From Cryphonectria parasitica EP155 (lineage: Eukaryota > Ascomycota > Sordariomycetes > Diaporthales > Cryphonectriaceae): a DNA stretch of 64,000 bases. This document shows positions 10,063-22,891 of this stretch, piece after piece. A model generated the notes under the pieces. That model saw only the letters and a program-made list of their open reading frames with translations, did no database searches and was not told the DNA's origin. Where the stretch lies: positions 496,001-560,000 of the forward strand of contig NW_024468919.1 of the NCBI RefSeq assembly GCF_011745365.1. Reading direction: 5' to 3'. Made by a program: the position numbers and the translations under genes. How positions within the stretch are numbered: the first letter of the stretch is position 1; each line of letters begins with the position of its first letter.

Positions 10063-12238
10063 CTAGTCCACCGTCTTCCCATCGCAATCTGGAATCTTCA
10101 CCCCGTCTTTGAGGACTCTGTCGACAGTAAGCAGCCCCCAGTGGTCCTCCCAGTTCTCTGTCCCGTTGTCGTAGATAATCTTCCAGGGCTCATCGAAGCT
10201 CTCGAACCAAAAGTACTGGGTGCCATTGTCCAAGGCCTGACACACCCAGTCGCTCATGAACTGGTTGAGCCCGTCGATGCTGGCCACTGCGCCGTTGGTA
10301 CATTCTGTAACCGCATCGGTCCCACAGTCGGTGCCGCCCTGGGTCGGCCAGCCTGTTTCGGCGATGATGTTCTTGGACGTGTTGCTCTTGAAGTAGTCCC
10401 CATCCTGTTCTGTCCAAAACGAGTACGTCCAGGCGGCGGCATCGTCAGCGCTGACCCCTCCAAAGAAAGGGTGAATGTTGGCCATGACATAGTCGGAAGC
10501 CTCAGCAAGCTCGGTGGTCCAGTCGGTGCCCAGGTCGCTTGTGGCAACGGGGAGGGACATGCCCTTGGCGGTGATGTTGTCTCGCACCTCGGACAGGAGG
10601 CTGCTGAGCTGGGTGACAGTCATCTGCTCGCGAAACAGGATCTCGTTGGCGACAATGACGCCCTCAAACGGTGTGTCGCCGTACTTTTCAAGTATGTCCC
10701 ACATCTGCGCGATCTGACGGTCGCCTGTGGTTGCGTTGTTATCCTGCCATACGCCCATCCAGACCCGGATCGTGTCGTTCATCTCCAGACGGTCGATGGC
10801 GGTGAGGAGCATCTCTGTCTGGTTGCAGTCGGTGCCGTACAGACGGATGGTGTTGGTCAGCTGCGAGAGCACGGCCAGATCACGAGTGACATTGTTCTGA
10901 GAGGGCGGATCGGTGAGGCAGGCCGGATATTGGGTGTTGATGGGAGTGTAGTCGACGCCAGGGAAAACCTTGTGCAGGTTTGGGTTGTTGAGGAGCTTTT
11001 TGATCTCGGAACTGTTGATGTTCAAGTCGCCATTGGCCGCAGTATCATCGGCTGCCGAGGAGACCGAGGAGGAGGACGACGAGTGATGCTTGACCACCCC
11101 AAAGTAAACACCAAGACCGATACCCAGGGCCACGAGGGCTGTGACACTCAGACCCACAATCCAACGCCACTTCGTTGCGCTGGAGCCCTGTTTGGCGAGC
11201 CACGCTGACTTTTCAGCAATGGGACCACCGCCAGCGCCATCAGCAACAATACCACCGCTTCCCTGGTAGCCTGTACTGCCGCCCTGCACAGCGTTGTACT
11301 GGCCGCTGCCGTCACGAGCACCTCTCGTCCCAAGTAGCCCTCCAAGGACGCCTGCGCCTGCTCCTGCTCCTCCTGCTCCAACAGCGGCGGCTGTAGCGGT
11401 GCCTCTATTATGCCCAGCACTACGGCTGCTAGTACCTCCAAGGCTCAGCATGCTTCTTCTCTGCTGTTGGCCGTACTCGAGGCCGTCGTCACCATCGTCG
11501 TCGATCTCGTCGGGGTTCAGATAGCCCAGGGGCGCATTGCTGCTACTATAACCCGAGTAGCCACGAAACGGATCGTCGGTGTACGGACCATAGCCAGGCG
11601 AGGCCTGGCCCAAGGGTAAGGCGGCGGCGTCTAGTTGTGTGCTGGAGCGGGAGGTTCTATCGCTGGGGGCGCCAGCGTAAGGCATGAGGCCAGGCCGCAG
11701 TGATCGTTCTCGTTCATCTTGTTCTGGTGCGTATGCTGTTTGTGCCATCTGATGATGGGCATGTTGTGGAGGAGTGGGAGGGTTATTGTTGTCGTCCATA
11801 GCATCGAAACCGTAATCGCTGTGTCTTGCGTTTCTCTCTGCAATATTGTAAGCAATGGCTGCAACGCCTCTGAGGAAGCAAGCGGGATTGAGGATTTTTC
11901 GCACCTGGACTGATGTTGCTCAGGGGAGGATAATAAGATCCTTGGGGGGGAGGAGCAGCGCCGTGTCTCTGTTGTGCTTGCTGGTAAGAGGGTGGACTGC
12001 TTATGGCGGCGGTGGCTGTTGCTGACGCGCTGCTGCCAGCCCCCAAGCCAAATGTACCTGCACCTACATTTGTGCCGGTGCCGTCCCTGCTCAGCCTCCT
12101 GTCGGCTCGTAATTGTTGGAAGGCGGAGTCAGGGTGTGCGCCTGGAAAGGCCATGCCTTGTCTGGAATGTCTTTGTGTAGAAGAGGGTGGAGACCTGGGA
12201 GAAAAGGACTCCCTCTCCGAATATGAATTGCGGCTCAT
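10063..12238 (-). CDS. btgC: GH17 endo-1,3-beta-glucosidase, type II membrane protein (BtgC-like)
   Basis: Two exons, 11905-12238 and 10063-11837, encode 702 residues, close to the size of Aspergillus BtgC. The intron has donor GTGCGA and acceptor CAG. The N-terminal ~330 residues are a disordered Ser/Pro/Gly/Gln-rich cytosolic tail. A single membrane segment (about 335-360, WRWIVGLSVTALVALGIGLG) is followed by a Ser-rich stalk and the glycosidase. In the GH17 domain the proton donor is Glu510 in VANEILFRE and the nucleophile is Glu605 in IIAETGWPTQGG. Several Asn-X-Ser/Thr sites lie outside the membrane, consistent with a wall-facing glycoprotein. The family hydrolyses 1,3-beta-glucan during cell-wall remodelling. 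The start at 12238 (MSRNSYSER) is preferred over an in-frame ATG 27 codons upstream. Confidence 0.92.
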
Positions 12239-15212
12239 TTTGTCTGAACTTCCAGATGCCACTGGAAAGAACAGGCCAAACAACTGCGGTTGGTAATTAT
12301 GTCCAAGCTGGGCAATCAAGTTGCTTTTGTATGCATGTATGTACGTATGTCCTCTTTTCTCTCTTTCACTTCACATCAGTTAGGCTTCAGTTGATGCTTA
12401 TACTGTGGGTCCAACTTTATTCGCCGCTTTGAGGGGTCTGCTGGGGGACTCGGAACAGTGGATGTCTTGGTGGAGAGGACGGGGCAAGCTTCACAAGAAT
12501 GGGAGGTATGTTGTACAAACAGCGAAAAAAGAAGGCAAAACCAGCTGTCGAAGGTGGCAGAACAGACCAGCAAAGAAGAAAAAGGAACAACAACAGGTGA
12601 CACAAGGAAGGGAGACTGGATGGTAACGCGCTCCCTCGTATTTCTGGAGGAGAAACGACAGCAAGAGATGATGGCCTTGTTCGTATCTGCTTTGAGAGGG
12701 TCTGACCTGGTGTGTACCACACCCTGGTCCAGGTGGGCTGGGGTGGGTACTGTCTACCCAACCTTGTGTGTTTCATTGTACCAAACAAAAAGTAGACAAT
12801 ACACTCATAGCCCTCCCAGTGGCGGGTAGAAAACGAAACTTGCTAGGCCATATCAGGCATGGACCCCTCGCAGGAAGACCATCCCTCGACTGGTTGTGCC
12901 TTGATTTGATCTGTTTTGATTTGTCTTTCGCTGGTGGCTGGGAAACATGATCCCTGATGATTCAGATCCCTTGCTGGCTGGCTGGTTCCTGTTCGTCATG
13001 CTGTTGGGAGCATTGACCGTCGACCGTGTGCTTTTGCTGCTAGAAAATGATTCATCCAAGCCAGCCCAGCCTTTTCTGATTCAAGCGCTTGAAGCACGTG
13101 CAGATCTCATAACATCTCAGACATATTTTTACCCAGTCCAAAAGTCCAACCCTATATCAGAGTGACCTATAACCCTATTGGTCTGCTTCGGTTTTGAATG
13201 TGCAGATGTCCTTCCTCGTTTTTTGCGCCCAAGCTCAAGTCATAATTCTTAGAACAGAGCCTCAAGGTCCAATGCATACCAGAAATTTTATCCATCAATT
13301 TGTCGTCTCCTATGCCACCACGCCTTGGAAGTTGTGAGGCTGGCAGGAGTGAACTCTTGTAGAACTCCATAAGACTGCCTCACTGGCCAGCAGTGACACA
13401 GGAAGGGAAAGAGACGCTGTAGTCAGTAATACATTGTAACCATCACCATCGCTGGCCAGCCTCATTGTTGGCACCACAATCAGCCCAGAAGTTACCAACT
13501 GAGTTCTTGTAGCATGCTCCATTCTCGCCCTTCTGTTCCTCAGTGTTTGCTACCCTTCATGTTGTTACCCCTCTCCGTCCCAGTTGTGCCACCCTGTAGT
13601 CGCCAAGGAGAGACGGATGCCGAAGGACAGAGCAAGAGGCCAGAGGAGAATTCAGTGTGGCGGTTCCCAGGTAGCACGATGATAGTGCCAACTTGGCCTG
13701 GATATGCAGCGTGCCCATTCTGGTGTCACCAGCCTGAGAAACTTGCAGAGGAATGAGCCTGGAGAGCCATGTTGTCTGGAAGGACCTCGGGAGAAGGTAC
13801 CAGGTAGCTGTCATGAATCAAAGGCCAATTCATAACTCCGAGAATGGGACCTGATCCAGTACTTGTGAGTCTCAAGAGTGGTTCCACTTGTATGCCCTTC
13901 CTAGGGTTGCAACTATCTGCTCAAGCCAGTGTAAAGCATACTCATGCTAGGGCTTTTAGACCAGCACCAAGACCTGTAGAAAGGACCCTAGGCCCTTAAT
14001 GAAGCTGCTTGGTCGCTTGGAAAAGAACTTAATGTGATAGCAAGACAGCTTAGCCTTTGAAGGTGAGCACTAGGTCTGCTGGTTAAAGTATTTGGTTCTC
14101 TGGAATGAACACTTGAATGTTTCCCAGCGCCTGCAGGGCTGTTTTGTAGTGTCTCTTACAGGCACTGCCGCTCCCGCACCAAAAGAGAACAGCGGATAGT
14201 ACCGGAGAGCAATGACCCAATAGGGGGATCATATCACTGCAAAAATACCCACTCGCTTGCCATAGTGGTCAACTTTTTCTTTTCTTTTTTTCTTCTTCTT
14301 TTTCACAGGGCCTTTCTCACAGGGCCTTTCTCCTAATGGGACAATTTTCCGCCAGGTACTGGATAATAAACAAGATCTCGTGCAGGGTAATGGTCTGAAG
14401 TTCTAAGCCCAATTCACACTCAGAGGCAAGGCACTTGGTTGGACTTTTCAAAATCTTAGACCAGGTCGTTCGGACAGCCTCGGCCAGTTGGGGTTGGCCT
14501 TCCGCGTGCATCACTCTCGGACGACAAGATAATTCAGCACGGGAATTTCCAGACAGATCCCTTAATTGTATCTCGCAAGATCAGATCTGAAATGTTAGAT
14601 GACACCGAGTAATTTTCTTTCTTTTGTCTCGCAAGCAAACCCAACCTACACATGCTCCAAAAATATTCTCCGTGTGCCTCCTGCTCGCACAATGTCACGA
14701 AAGACGCCAGATTCCCTCCGTGTGCTGACAGTGGACAAATGAGATACTCCCTAGGACACCAGGTTCTCTAAAAGATTCATCTCCTCTACATTCCCTTGCT
14801 CTCTCAAAAGTCCGACAGGAAAATAACAAGGTGGAAAGATAGCGCAGATGCTGTGAAAGAGATGTCCTTATAGCCAACGGAGACTCCCAGGGCATGTGTA
14901 GACTTAGTTCAGTGGTTCCTAGTCAGCGTATCTTGGGTGGGTTACAAAGCAGTCAACAGTCCCTTCTCCAGGCAGCGATCTTGATTTGAGTACCTCAGAA
15001 GGTGGACAGGGTCTATCTATTGTGCTGACAGTGGATCTTTCAAGGCCAAATTGTACCAGAGGAGGTTTTACTGTCAACAATGATAGCAAACTATACACAA
15101 CATTGCAAAGAATTCCAAGCATTTTGATACAAGTTCTGACCCCAGCTCTTACACACGCACACCTGGCCTCCCAAGCAGGCACGTGGTAAAGATCATAACA
15201 AGCCGGCTCCCT
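12239..15212. other. 3-kb intergenic region, no gene seen
   Basis: Open frames are short and without recognisable content on either strand. The left part carries the glucanase promoter. A T/C-rich tract lies near 14275-14335, where a 14-bp sequence CACAGGGCCTTTCT is directly repeated. Confidence 0.5.
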
Positions 15213-17382
15213 TCAACTCGATGACTTCGTAGCGTGCTCAGCCTTCTTGTCCCCTCCTGGGCTCACGAACACATTGGAATGGCCCTCCTTATTTCTATGA
15301 TGCCTATGTCGTAGCAATGACCTCCTCCTTCCTCTCCTCCTCGAAAAAAACCAGGAGAACGGTGACCTAGGCAAGCTGTTGAAAAGCATGACAATGAACA
15401 AGGTCAGGCAGAGCGTGGGAAGCGTCCATGGGGACGATTGGAAGTTATCCAGAGCTTGCCCGTTGAGGCCGACGAATCCCACGAAGGCAAGGCCGAGCCC
15501 GATCAGAAGGTTGATGAGGGCGCGGAGGACGTCGAAACGAAACCAGGGCTTCGTGCGGCAAATGACCCAGAGTATGGTCATAAGGATCAGAGTTATGCCT
15601 GCGCAGACAAAGGTATATATGGTCTTGAGGAGGAAGAATAGCAAAGTTAGCTAGACGACTACAAGTAACGAGCCAAAAGGGAGTAACCCATCAAGAGGAT
15701 GCACGCAACTTACCACCAGCGAACGTCGGTCGTCATTCAGCTCCGTCACCTCATACTCAAACTGGGTCGAGTTTCCATTCCACTCGACTTCGTCCATCGA
15801 ATCTACCTCAAAGGTCGCCAACAAGGAATTATACATAGTATATAATAATGTGCTTATGGTGCGCTCGAACCTCGTCCATTCATTCGGATTAGCTTGCTCG
15901 GCTGATTGCACTGAGTTTGACAGATTTCCCCAGAACACGAGAGGAAGCGTTTCCAAGTCGGTTATCGAGGCGTTGTAGTCCACATAAGTCCATACTTTCT
16001 TGGGCGGGAAGGACTCGAACAGCTTCTGGGCTGTCTGGTTCACGACATGCAAGACCTCCGATCTTACCGCCACGGCTGTGTTGGCTGTGTCCGAGTTGGC
16101 CGCCCCTTCGGAGATGAATGTCACATCCAGGACGTTTAGCACCTCCGTTACCTTCCACCAGATGATCAGCTGGGCAGACCCGCCGACGAAGAGGATCAGG
16201 GCCAGGTGAAAGGGGAAATGGATAAGGGCCCAGGTCAGCTGTCTGATAGATGGGAGGTGGGCGGCGGGCTGCCAGTCGTTGTAGAGCATCCAGATCATAT
16301 AAAGGTTACCGACGGCCGCTGTGACGAAACCAATTGTCGAAGAAGCTATGGGCTCTGTCAGTCTTACTTTGTGTGTGTATATGTGTCTGTGAACACAACT
16401 CGAATAGGGCACACTCACTCCAGTCGTTCGAGTTGACCACAATACTGGAAACAGCATGACAGATCACCACCACGCCCTCACCAAGGATAATAAATGTGAG
16501 CAAGACCATGCGATTCAGCAAATGTGTGTCTCTGAAGCTCAAGACGTCAAACGCCAGAGAGAGCCCGATGTTCAAGATGCCCTCCACCAGCGCCAGAACA
16601 TACCAAGCCACATAGGCCAGGGTGTTGTAACCTTGGAAAGAAAACGTAAGGCCGATATAGATGATGGCACACGCGAGGTGGATAGAAGCCATGATGGCAA
16701 GCGGAAGCTTGGTCCTATGGTACCCTCTCACGTGCCAGATGACGGTGGCATACTGAATAGCGAGGATGAGGCGCGAAACAGCCAGACACAAGGACATGGT
16801 CCGAAACGTGCGCTCGTCCTGGTTCTCTGGGTGGAAATCGCTGGCGACCACGGCCAGACCAATCATGACGCCCAGGTGGCCTGCTCTAGCGATGCGCTCA
16901 AAGACGCTGTCGGTGACGAAGCGGACGTCGAACAGCGAGACAAGCGCCCAGGTGAACCATAGTATGTAGAAATATTCTACATAAGACAGCAGCTTGGTTT
17001 TGCTGGAGACCTGGTGGACATCCGAGAAGAGGGTGAGGTTCGCGGCGAAGAACAAGTCAAAGAACAGCTGTTTTGAGAGATAGATGATCAGCTTGCGTGC
17101 CCTCGACTTTTCTCCGTCCACAATATGTGTGTGTGGGAGAGTGTATAAAAGGTCACGTCATACTTCTGCACTTGTAGCCTCGCCATACCTCTGCAGTTTC
17201 GGAACACCCCGGTGGTGCTGGTGTTTGTGATTGTTGTGGTGGTTTGTTGGTCCATCATGATTATCATGTACCTGGTGTGGATAAGGAAGATCCGAGTTCA
17301 TTTCGACGAGAGGCTCCTGGACGGATGCCCTCCTGGCGATGGGACTCTTGATCCATCGGAGGCCCTGCGCGTCGACTTCCAT
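15213..17382 (-). CDS. Low-temperature-requirement A (LtrA) family membrane protein
   Basis: Four exons on the minus strand, 17164-17382, 16419-17067, 15714-16345 and 15213-15623, give 636 residues, and all phases close. Residues 1-70 are a His/Asn-rich cytosolic tail leading into YGEATSAELFFDLFFAANLT, the signature entry of the LtrA family. Many hydrophobic segments follow (YIGLTFSFQGYNTLAYVAWY, MVLLTFIILGEGVVVICHAV), then a soluble loop rich in N-glycosylation sites, and a last membrane pair in exon 4. The C-terminus is very basic (RRRGRRRSLLRHRHHR). The molecular role of the family is unknown. The junction of exons 1 and 2 falls inside the signature motif, which supports it. An ATG at 17121 lies in intron 1 and is not the start. 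Exon 4 uses an AAG acceptor. Confidence 0.85.
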
Positions 17383-18648
17383 GATTTCTTCTCAACCTTG
17401 TCAAACACGTTGTTGAGGACTCGCCAATCAGCCTTGGGCAGGATGGTTTACAGAGGTAAATGCACATTGAGGGTAGAGAATGAAACCGAGACTTCCGCCC
17501 CAATATTGACCTCAACATTCTAATCATTACGTATCAGTCTCCAGCCAGTCGGGTTGTGCATGAATTCGCTACCGCCGCTAAGAATTGTGAACAAAGAAAA
17601 CCTGAGACATTCCTGCACCGCGGTGGGAATAACGCCCTGATAAGGTTGAGTGCTAGGTGGCGTTAGCGGCCGCAAATTGTCTTCATTCGGAAGAAGCTGA
17701 GGATTGGGAGGAGAAAGGCTATATCATGTGGTGTAGTGTTTTGTGGTGTAATCTGAGGAGCCTTTTTTAGCTTTGTTACATAAGGGAACGCAGGGTTGCA
17801 TCAGTGCTGTGGTGAGAGAAAGAGAGGCTCTTCTCTGCTCCTGCAGTGACCCACTGCGCATGCAGGTAAGCTAAGTACTATAGTAATAACTCAAATGCGA
17901 TACTACGTCGACCAGCAGCCTCATCGAGACACATCTCACGAAACGTCACATGAGATCGAGTGCATAGATCATAATTTTTCTTACTTTCCCAGACGACAAC
18001 TGGATCATAGCAAATCCAAGAGAGATGTTGTATTTATACACTGAAGAAAGAAAAAGTAAGACTTCTGTGGAGGTATTGGAGCGGAATATTTGATCCCGGG
18101 AGGTCGAGCTCAACGCCCCACCACTACGCACGCCCCCAGCTCAGCTACAAATCATTCCATTTGCTCGATGTGGGTTCGAAGTCACACAATCAATGTCTCT
18201 CTACCATCGTAAATCCGTACTGTAGCCGGCGAAATCCGCAGGGAAACGGGTCCCGGAGGGTGCCAACGGCCCAATCACTTCTGATGTACACCGAGAGATC
18301 ATCGTCGGCAGGCGGGCTTGCATATTTCTGCCACAGCAAGTTGCTTACTGTTCAGCAAAAGACGAAAAGTGGCCCCACGACGGCGGCTGGTCCTTTTGCC
18401 AGAGAGGAAAGTCTTGCAAAAGTCCCAACTCCCCGGTACGCCCCCCCTTTTTTGAACCTTCGCTCCGCCGTCCTCGGGATCGGGATCCTATCACGCACCG
18501 CTCAACTGTTTTCTGGTTTTCCTCTCCACCGCCTCGCAGCCAGCTAGGAGGGTAAGAGCCAAGCTCCAGGGGTGGTTCCTCCTCCCCTTCTTTTCTTTCT
18601 CTTTAGCCGGGGTCCGCACGGGGCCGGTTTAGTCGGTCGTGGCCGATC
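17383..18648. other. Divergent intergenic region
   Basis: Upstream sequence shared by the LtrA gene (minus) and the Clr5 gene (plus). Open frames such as 18161-18547 lack coding character. No RNA gene was found; a tRNA-like box near 18.13-18.18 kb does not fold. Confidence 0.45.
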
Positions 18649-20546
18649 ATGCAGCCCGGAGTGTACGAACTGGAGCGTCACCCAGGCCCCTCGTACACAT
18701 TGCCAGTCGAAAGTGGTTCCGAATGCGATAACACCCTCTCCATTCCATCCTCTACCTCTGCCACGACGAATGCGGCTTCTCCCTATGTGGCACCAAACAA
18801 GCCTGGATACCACGATGAAGATGCAGAGTGGGAGGTGTACAAGGATGAGATCATCCGCCTGTACTGGCATGAGGGTCTGCCGACGCACGAGGTCCGTGAC
18901 ACCATGGATCGCCTGTATGGATTCTGCAAATCGTAAGCGAATGTCTTCTCTTGATTAGGTGTAGGTGTAGGAAGATAAAGATGATGAGCATCAAGGGGAG
19001 GGCATGACATCACCCTCTCCCTATCTTCTTTTCCACACATTCCTTTCTTCTTCTGTTTCTTCTTGTTTCTTTTCTTTGAGCTGAGAAAGAGACGGGTCGT
19101 AGGGTCAAGATGTACAAGTATCGCTTCAAGAAATGGAACGTGCGTAAGAACTTCACAAAGCAGGAAGCTCTGGACCTTGCAGCACGCCAGGATCATTCGT
19201 CCGGGTTTTGGCCCGAGACGAGAGGCCAGCGGTATCGACAGCGGATCGTCCGTCATCTGCGGCAGAAAGATGCCGACGAGGGAATTGTTAGGCCGCGAGG
19301 AGGTCGCCGGACGGGCAAGAACAGGACCCAGCAGCAGCAGCAACAGCGACAAAGACCACAACGGCAAGATCAACAACAAGACCTGGCTTCCGTCATCGTC
19401 CTTCCAGGCCGTATCAACCCTCCAGATGTGTTTCAAGCCTTCGAGAGGGCCTTCTACCATGCAGACATCTACCTTGAGAACGTCAGCGGACGGCGTCACT
19501 CCAGGTGGTTCACTCGGCCCCCCGCACTCGAGTTTGGCGAAGGCTTCTTCGACCTCTTCGTCCAGGGCATGGAGGACCTGACACGCGGAATTCACACCCA
19601 GGAGGTCTTCTCGGCCCTCAACAGCGCCTTCGACAGCCTCAAAGGGCTCATTTCCACCGATCATCCCCTCATTTACTACCGTATCGCCAGCAGAGTTGCC
19701 TCGTGCAAGGTGTACCCATCCTCGGACGTCTGCATCAAGCTCTGCCGACTGCTGGCCGACTACTGCCTCAATATGACCCGCGTGCTCCACGGAGACTCGC
19801 ACCCGCTCACCTTCTGGTGGATGCTCCAGATCATGGTGCTGGATTCTGGCGACCCGAGCGCCCTCGAGGATTTTCTCGAAATCTCAAGGATGCAGTCTGG
19901 CAAGCATCTTGTCCAGGGAAAGGGGCTGGTTCACGTCGCCATGTATGTGCCCAGTGAGGCCAGAGATAGGGACCAAGACTCTCTGCGCGCCACGATCCAG
20001 ACGCTCTCGTCAGATCCAAGCCGTATCTCCGAAGTGCAGGAGGCAAGGCTCGCACTGGCAGAGCAGCTCCTGCAGCAGGAGGAAAAGGATGAGTCCCTTC
20101 GGATCCTGGAGGAGGCCATCGCCTCCAAGCATCTGGACCCGCATAGCCCCTCGAGCAGGACGTTTTGGATCTCGGAGCTGCTGTGGCGAGCAGAGGCCCT
20201 GGAGAGATCCATCTCGATGCTGAGGGAGACTGTGGACCTGGTCAAGGTCGAAGAGGAGATTGGGACGACGTCCGGGCGTGATGCGACGCTTGACTATGTC
20301 TCGGTGTTGGCAGTCTTGCGTGCCAAGCTGGAATGGCTCAGGTGGGAAGAAGACCTCCGTCTTGTTAATGCCGCCCTGGCTCCACTAATGGAACGACGGG
20401 GCTCGCCTCTCAAGGTTCGCTTTGTGAGCAGTGACCTGGAGATGGACCCAGATATCCGATACCAAACTGGCAGTAGCAGTGCCAGTCCTGAGAGCACAAC
20501 AACATTGTCGCCCTCTTCTTCTCTGCCAATACGGCCATTATCTTGA
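18649..20546 (+). CDS. Clr5-domain protein
   Basis: Two exons, 18649-18932 and 19103-20546, encode 575 residues. The 170-bp intron (donor GTAAGC, acceptor TAG) splits the Clr5 domain, residues about 61-111. That domain reads WEVYKDEIIRLYWHEGLPTH in exon 1, then DTMDRLYGFCKS and, across the junction, YKYRFKKWNVRKN. Clr5 is a fungal helix-turn-helix-like domain named after fission-yeast Clr5, a silencing factor, and many homologues are probably DNA-binding. The rest is mostly helical with Leu/Glu-rich segments resembling the TPR-like region common in these proteins. A Gln/Arg run (QQQQQQRQRPQRQ) separates the two parts. The ATG at 18649 is the first in the frame before the domain. Target genes are unknown. 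Confidence 0.85.
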
Positions 20547-21187
20547 GGGGAAGGGGGTTGAGGGCCTCGAAGGCTCAGTGGATGAGTTCCGACAATGCTT
20601 GTCAGTGACGACCTGCGCACGTTAGCGTGTACATGAGGATGAGGGAAGGAAGGAAGGAAGGAAGGAAGGGGAAAAGAGCTGTCCAAGTTGATTCAGATCG
20701 GCGAAGAGGTTATTCTCAGAAATCATGACCGTGGACCTTCAGAGGTGAGCTCGACCTTACAGATCAGGAAGAGAAACGTAATAAAATGACCAAATCGAGG
20801 TATGGGACCTGGTGAGAGCCTGAAGGTAACGGAAGCTTAATTATTTGAACCCAGAACATGCTTCAGTGTATGGACCAGATATCAACAGCCAGACTCGTTG
20901 TGCTAGAGAAGAAGATGGCCAAGAGTATGGGGAACCTTCGATTCTGAGGGTGGACGGGGGCAGGAAAGAAGGAGAGGAAAGGAAAGATCAGCCAGAAATT
21001 ATTCAGGGGAGGGCAGGTGTCCAGCAGGCATGCAGCTGAGCAGCAGGCACGCAGGGGCCATTATTGACTCACTGGGTCCGCGGTTTCACAACTCCTAAGC
21101 ATTTAAACTTTAACATGTCAATGAATTTGATACCCTCCACTTGCACCTTTTCCCCTCCGCAACCTCCATCCCAATCTTCAGTTGCCT
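20547..21187. other. Intergenic region between convergent genes
   Basis: Contains an AAGG microsatellite at about 20646-20669 and a purine-rich stretch near 20950-20990. No gene recognised. Confidence 0.5.
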
Positions 21188-22277
21188 TCATTTTGACGTC
21201 GACATCTTGTTGGATCCTGTCCTCAACACCTCGACCAAAGATTTGATCCATTGTTTCTTGAAGCTTTCCATATCTAGGTCCTTGAGCATCTCCTGCACGC
21301 TAGCGTCCACCTTTTCGATGCTCTCCTCGTCGAGGCTGACCTTCTTCTTGTCAATGTCTTCGAACCAGACCTGGGTTGTTGGTGCTATATGGCTCATCAG
21401 GTGCTTGAAACCATTTTTGTCGCCGCCACCTCCCATGACATTCGTCATGAATGGCCCCGCTACCGACCATCGAGGGGCAAGAGTGCTCGTCATACAGTTG
21501 TCTGTTGGCATGATATTAAAATCAGAAAGAAGAAGAAGAGAAGGAGAGTAAGAGGGGGTGGGGGTGGTGAGGCGTGACACAGGAAAGGAAGACTACGAGG
21601 TCTCCTCGTCTTGTTGGCTTACCAAGCTCCTCGGCAGAGCACACTCCATCCAGGACTAGGCTGATAGCTTCACGAAGCAACACCGCCTGCAGCCTATTTG
21701 CCACGAATCCCGGCAGTTCCTTCTTAACCAGCACTGGCTGGCGCCCAAGTGACTGATAAAAGGTCACTGCCTGTCCTGCGATCACATGGTCGCTGTCCGG
21801 GTGTGGCACCACCTCAACCAGGGGCATCAGATGCGGTGGGTTGAACGGGTGGCCGACAATTACCCTACCAGGTAGGTTCTTGCAGTCTGTAATCATCTGC
21901 GACGCGGGAATGCCCGACGACGAAGACGCGATGATCGTGTCAGGCCGCGCGCCGGCGTCCAGCTCGGCTATGATGGCGCGCTTGAGGTCCAGCTTTTCGG
22001 GCGTGTTCTCCTGAATAAAGTCGACCTGGTCGAAGTATCCTTCTAGTGACCTGCCGACGAACTTCCAGTTGGTTATACTGGCCTCTGGATGAAGCGAGGC
22101 GGGGTCCAAGGTCGGCCATGTCCGCTCGAGGTACTGCGTCAGGCGAGTCTCGGTGTCGGGAGACCCGGACGGGGAACAGACGAGCACACGCAGGCCGTGC
22201 GAGAGACACAAGGCAATAAAGCTAGACCCGATCACACCCGTGGAAACCACGCCGACTGTCTTGATGGATGATGCCAT
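21188..22277 (-). CDS. 3-hydroxyacyl-CoA dehydrogenase family protein (L-gulonate 3-/carnitine dehydrogenase-like)
   Basis: Two exons, 21623-22277 and 21188-21501, encode 322 residues. The intron (121 bp) has donor GTAAGC and acceptor CAG. The Rossmann fold opens with TVGVVSTGVIGSSFIALCL, in which the usual GxGxxG is GVVSTGVIG. ASSSSGIPASQM and the catalytic motif VGHPFNPPHLMPLVEVV follow, the latter with the His paired to the downstream Glu. LPGFVANRLQAVLLREA begins the C-terminal 3HCDH domain. Single-domain proteins of about 320 residues oxidise hydroxy-acids or carnitine-type substrates and are not part of multifunctional beta-oxidation enzymes. The C-terminus (STSK) is not a peroxisomal PTS1, so I expect it in the cytosol. 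A TATA-like element lies about 85 bp upstream. The exact substrate is unresolved. Confidence 0.9.
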
Positions 22278-22356
22278 GATGTGGAAATAATTATGTCTTG
22301 ATTGGTGGAGAGAAGAAGTCGAGATGTTTCGATCATGGATCTACTTACATCATAAG

Positions 22357-22364
22357 TATATATT
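22357..22364 (-). promoter_or_regulatory. TATA-like element of the 3-hydroxyacyl-CoA dehydrogenase gene
   Basis: An AATATATA-type sequence, palindromic on both strands, about 85 bp upstream of the ATG at 22277. Confidence 0.4.
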
Positions 22365-22775
22365 TACGGGACTAGGACATTCCCCGAAAGCTGACCTTTT
22401 GGTCCCCACCCCCTCTTCGCGGGTGGCTGTCACTTGCTTTTCCTCGCAAGCCGAAAATAATTATACCTAGACTATCTTTGGACGGACTGACAGAGGTAAA
22501 GACCTGACTATAGGATGTGCACAATGATATGTACCGTATCTTGTCCCTCGCTGAAATGATTTGGATTCTTGGTGTACATCATAAAACGGTCGGCTTTCTT
22601 CCCCTCCCCCACCTTAATCAGCCCAGCAAATATCGCCGACAAACGCAACTGCGGCGTACCTTGTTCCGAAATTCGCCATGCAGAGGAATTTGGGGCAGAA
22701 GGACAGCCTCGATGATCGCGACAGGTGGGGACAGGCTTTTAATATAAACTACTACAAAAGCCAAGTTTCACACTA

Positions 22776-22886
22776 GGCGCAGTGGCAGAGAGGTCTAATG
22801 CGTTTGACTCGAACTTATTTCGAAACAAGAAATGAAGCACCCATCAAATCTCTTCGGAGGCGCACGTTCGAATCGTGCCTGCGTCG
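22776..22886 (+). tRNA. tRNA-Ser(CGA) with a 29-nt intron
   Basis: The sequence folds as a class II tRNA. The acceptor stem is GGCGCAG (22776-22782) with CTGCGTC (22879-22885, one G-T pair) and discriminator G22886. The D stem is GCA/TGC. The anticodon stem is TTTGA (22803-22807) with TCAAA (22844-22848), anticodon CGA at 22810-22812. The long variable arm is CTC-TTCG-GAG and the T arm is GCACG-TTCGAAT-CGTGC. The intron occupies 22814-22842, one base 3' of the anticodon as in eukaryotic nuclear tRNAs, and contains TTTCGAAA, which can pair with the anticodon. A-box (TGGCAGAGAGG) and B-box (GTTCGAATC) promoters are intact. It reads UCG serine codons. Confidence 0.95.
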
Positions 22887-22891
22887 TTTTT
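22887..22891 (+). terminator. RNA polymerase III terminator (T5)
   Basis: TTTTT follows the tRNA discriminator base directly. A second, T6, run is at 22896-22901. Confidence 0.85.

Noticed and set aside
10033..11208. 391-codon plus-strand open frame
   Set aside because: Antisense shadow of the GC-rich BtgC coding sequence, without recognisable motifs.
16306..17121. LtrA protein starting at the ATG at 17121
   Set aside because: That ATG lies in intron 1. Splicing 17164 to 17067 restores the family signature EATSAELFFDLFF.
18120..18190. tRNA-like A- and B-box fragments
   Set aside because: No acceptor or anticodon stem can be formed around them.
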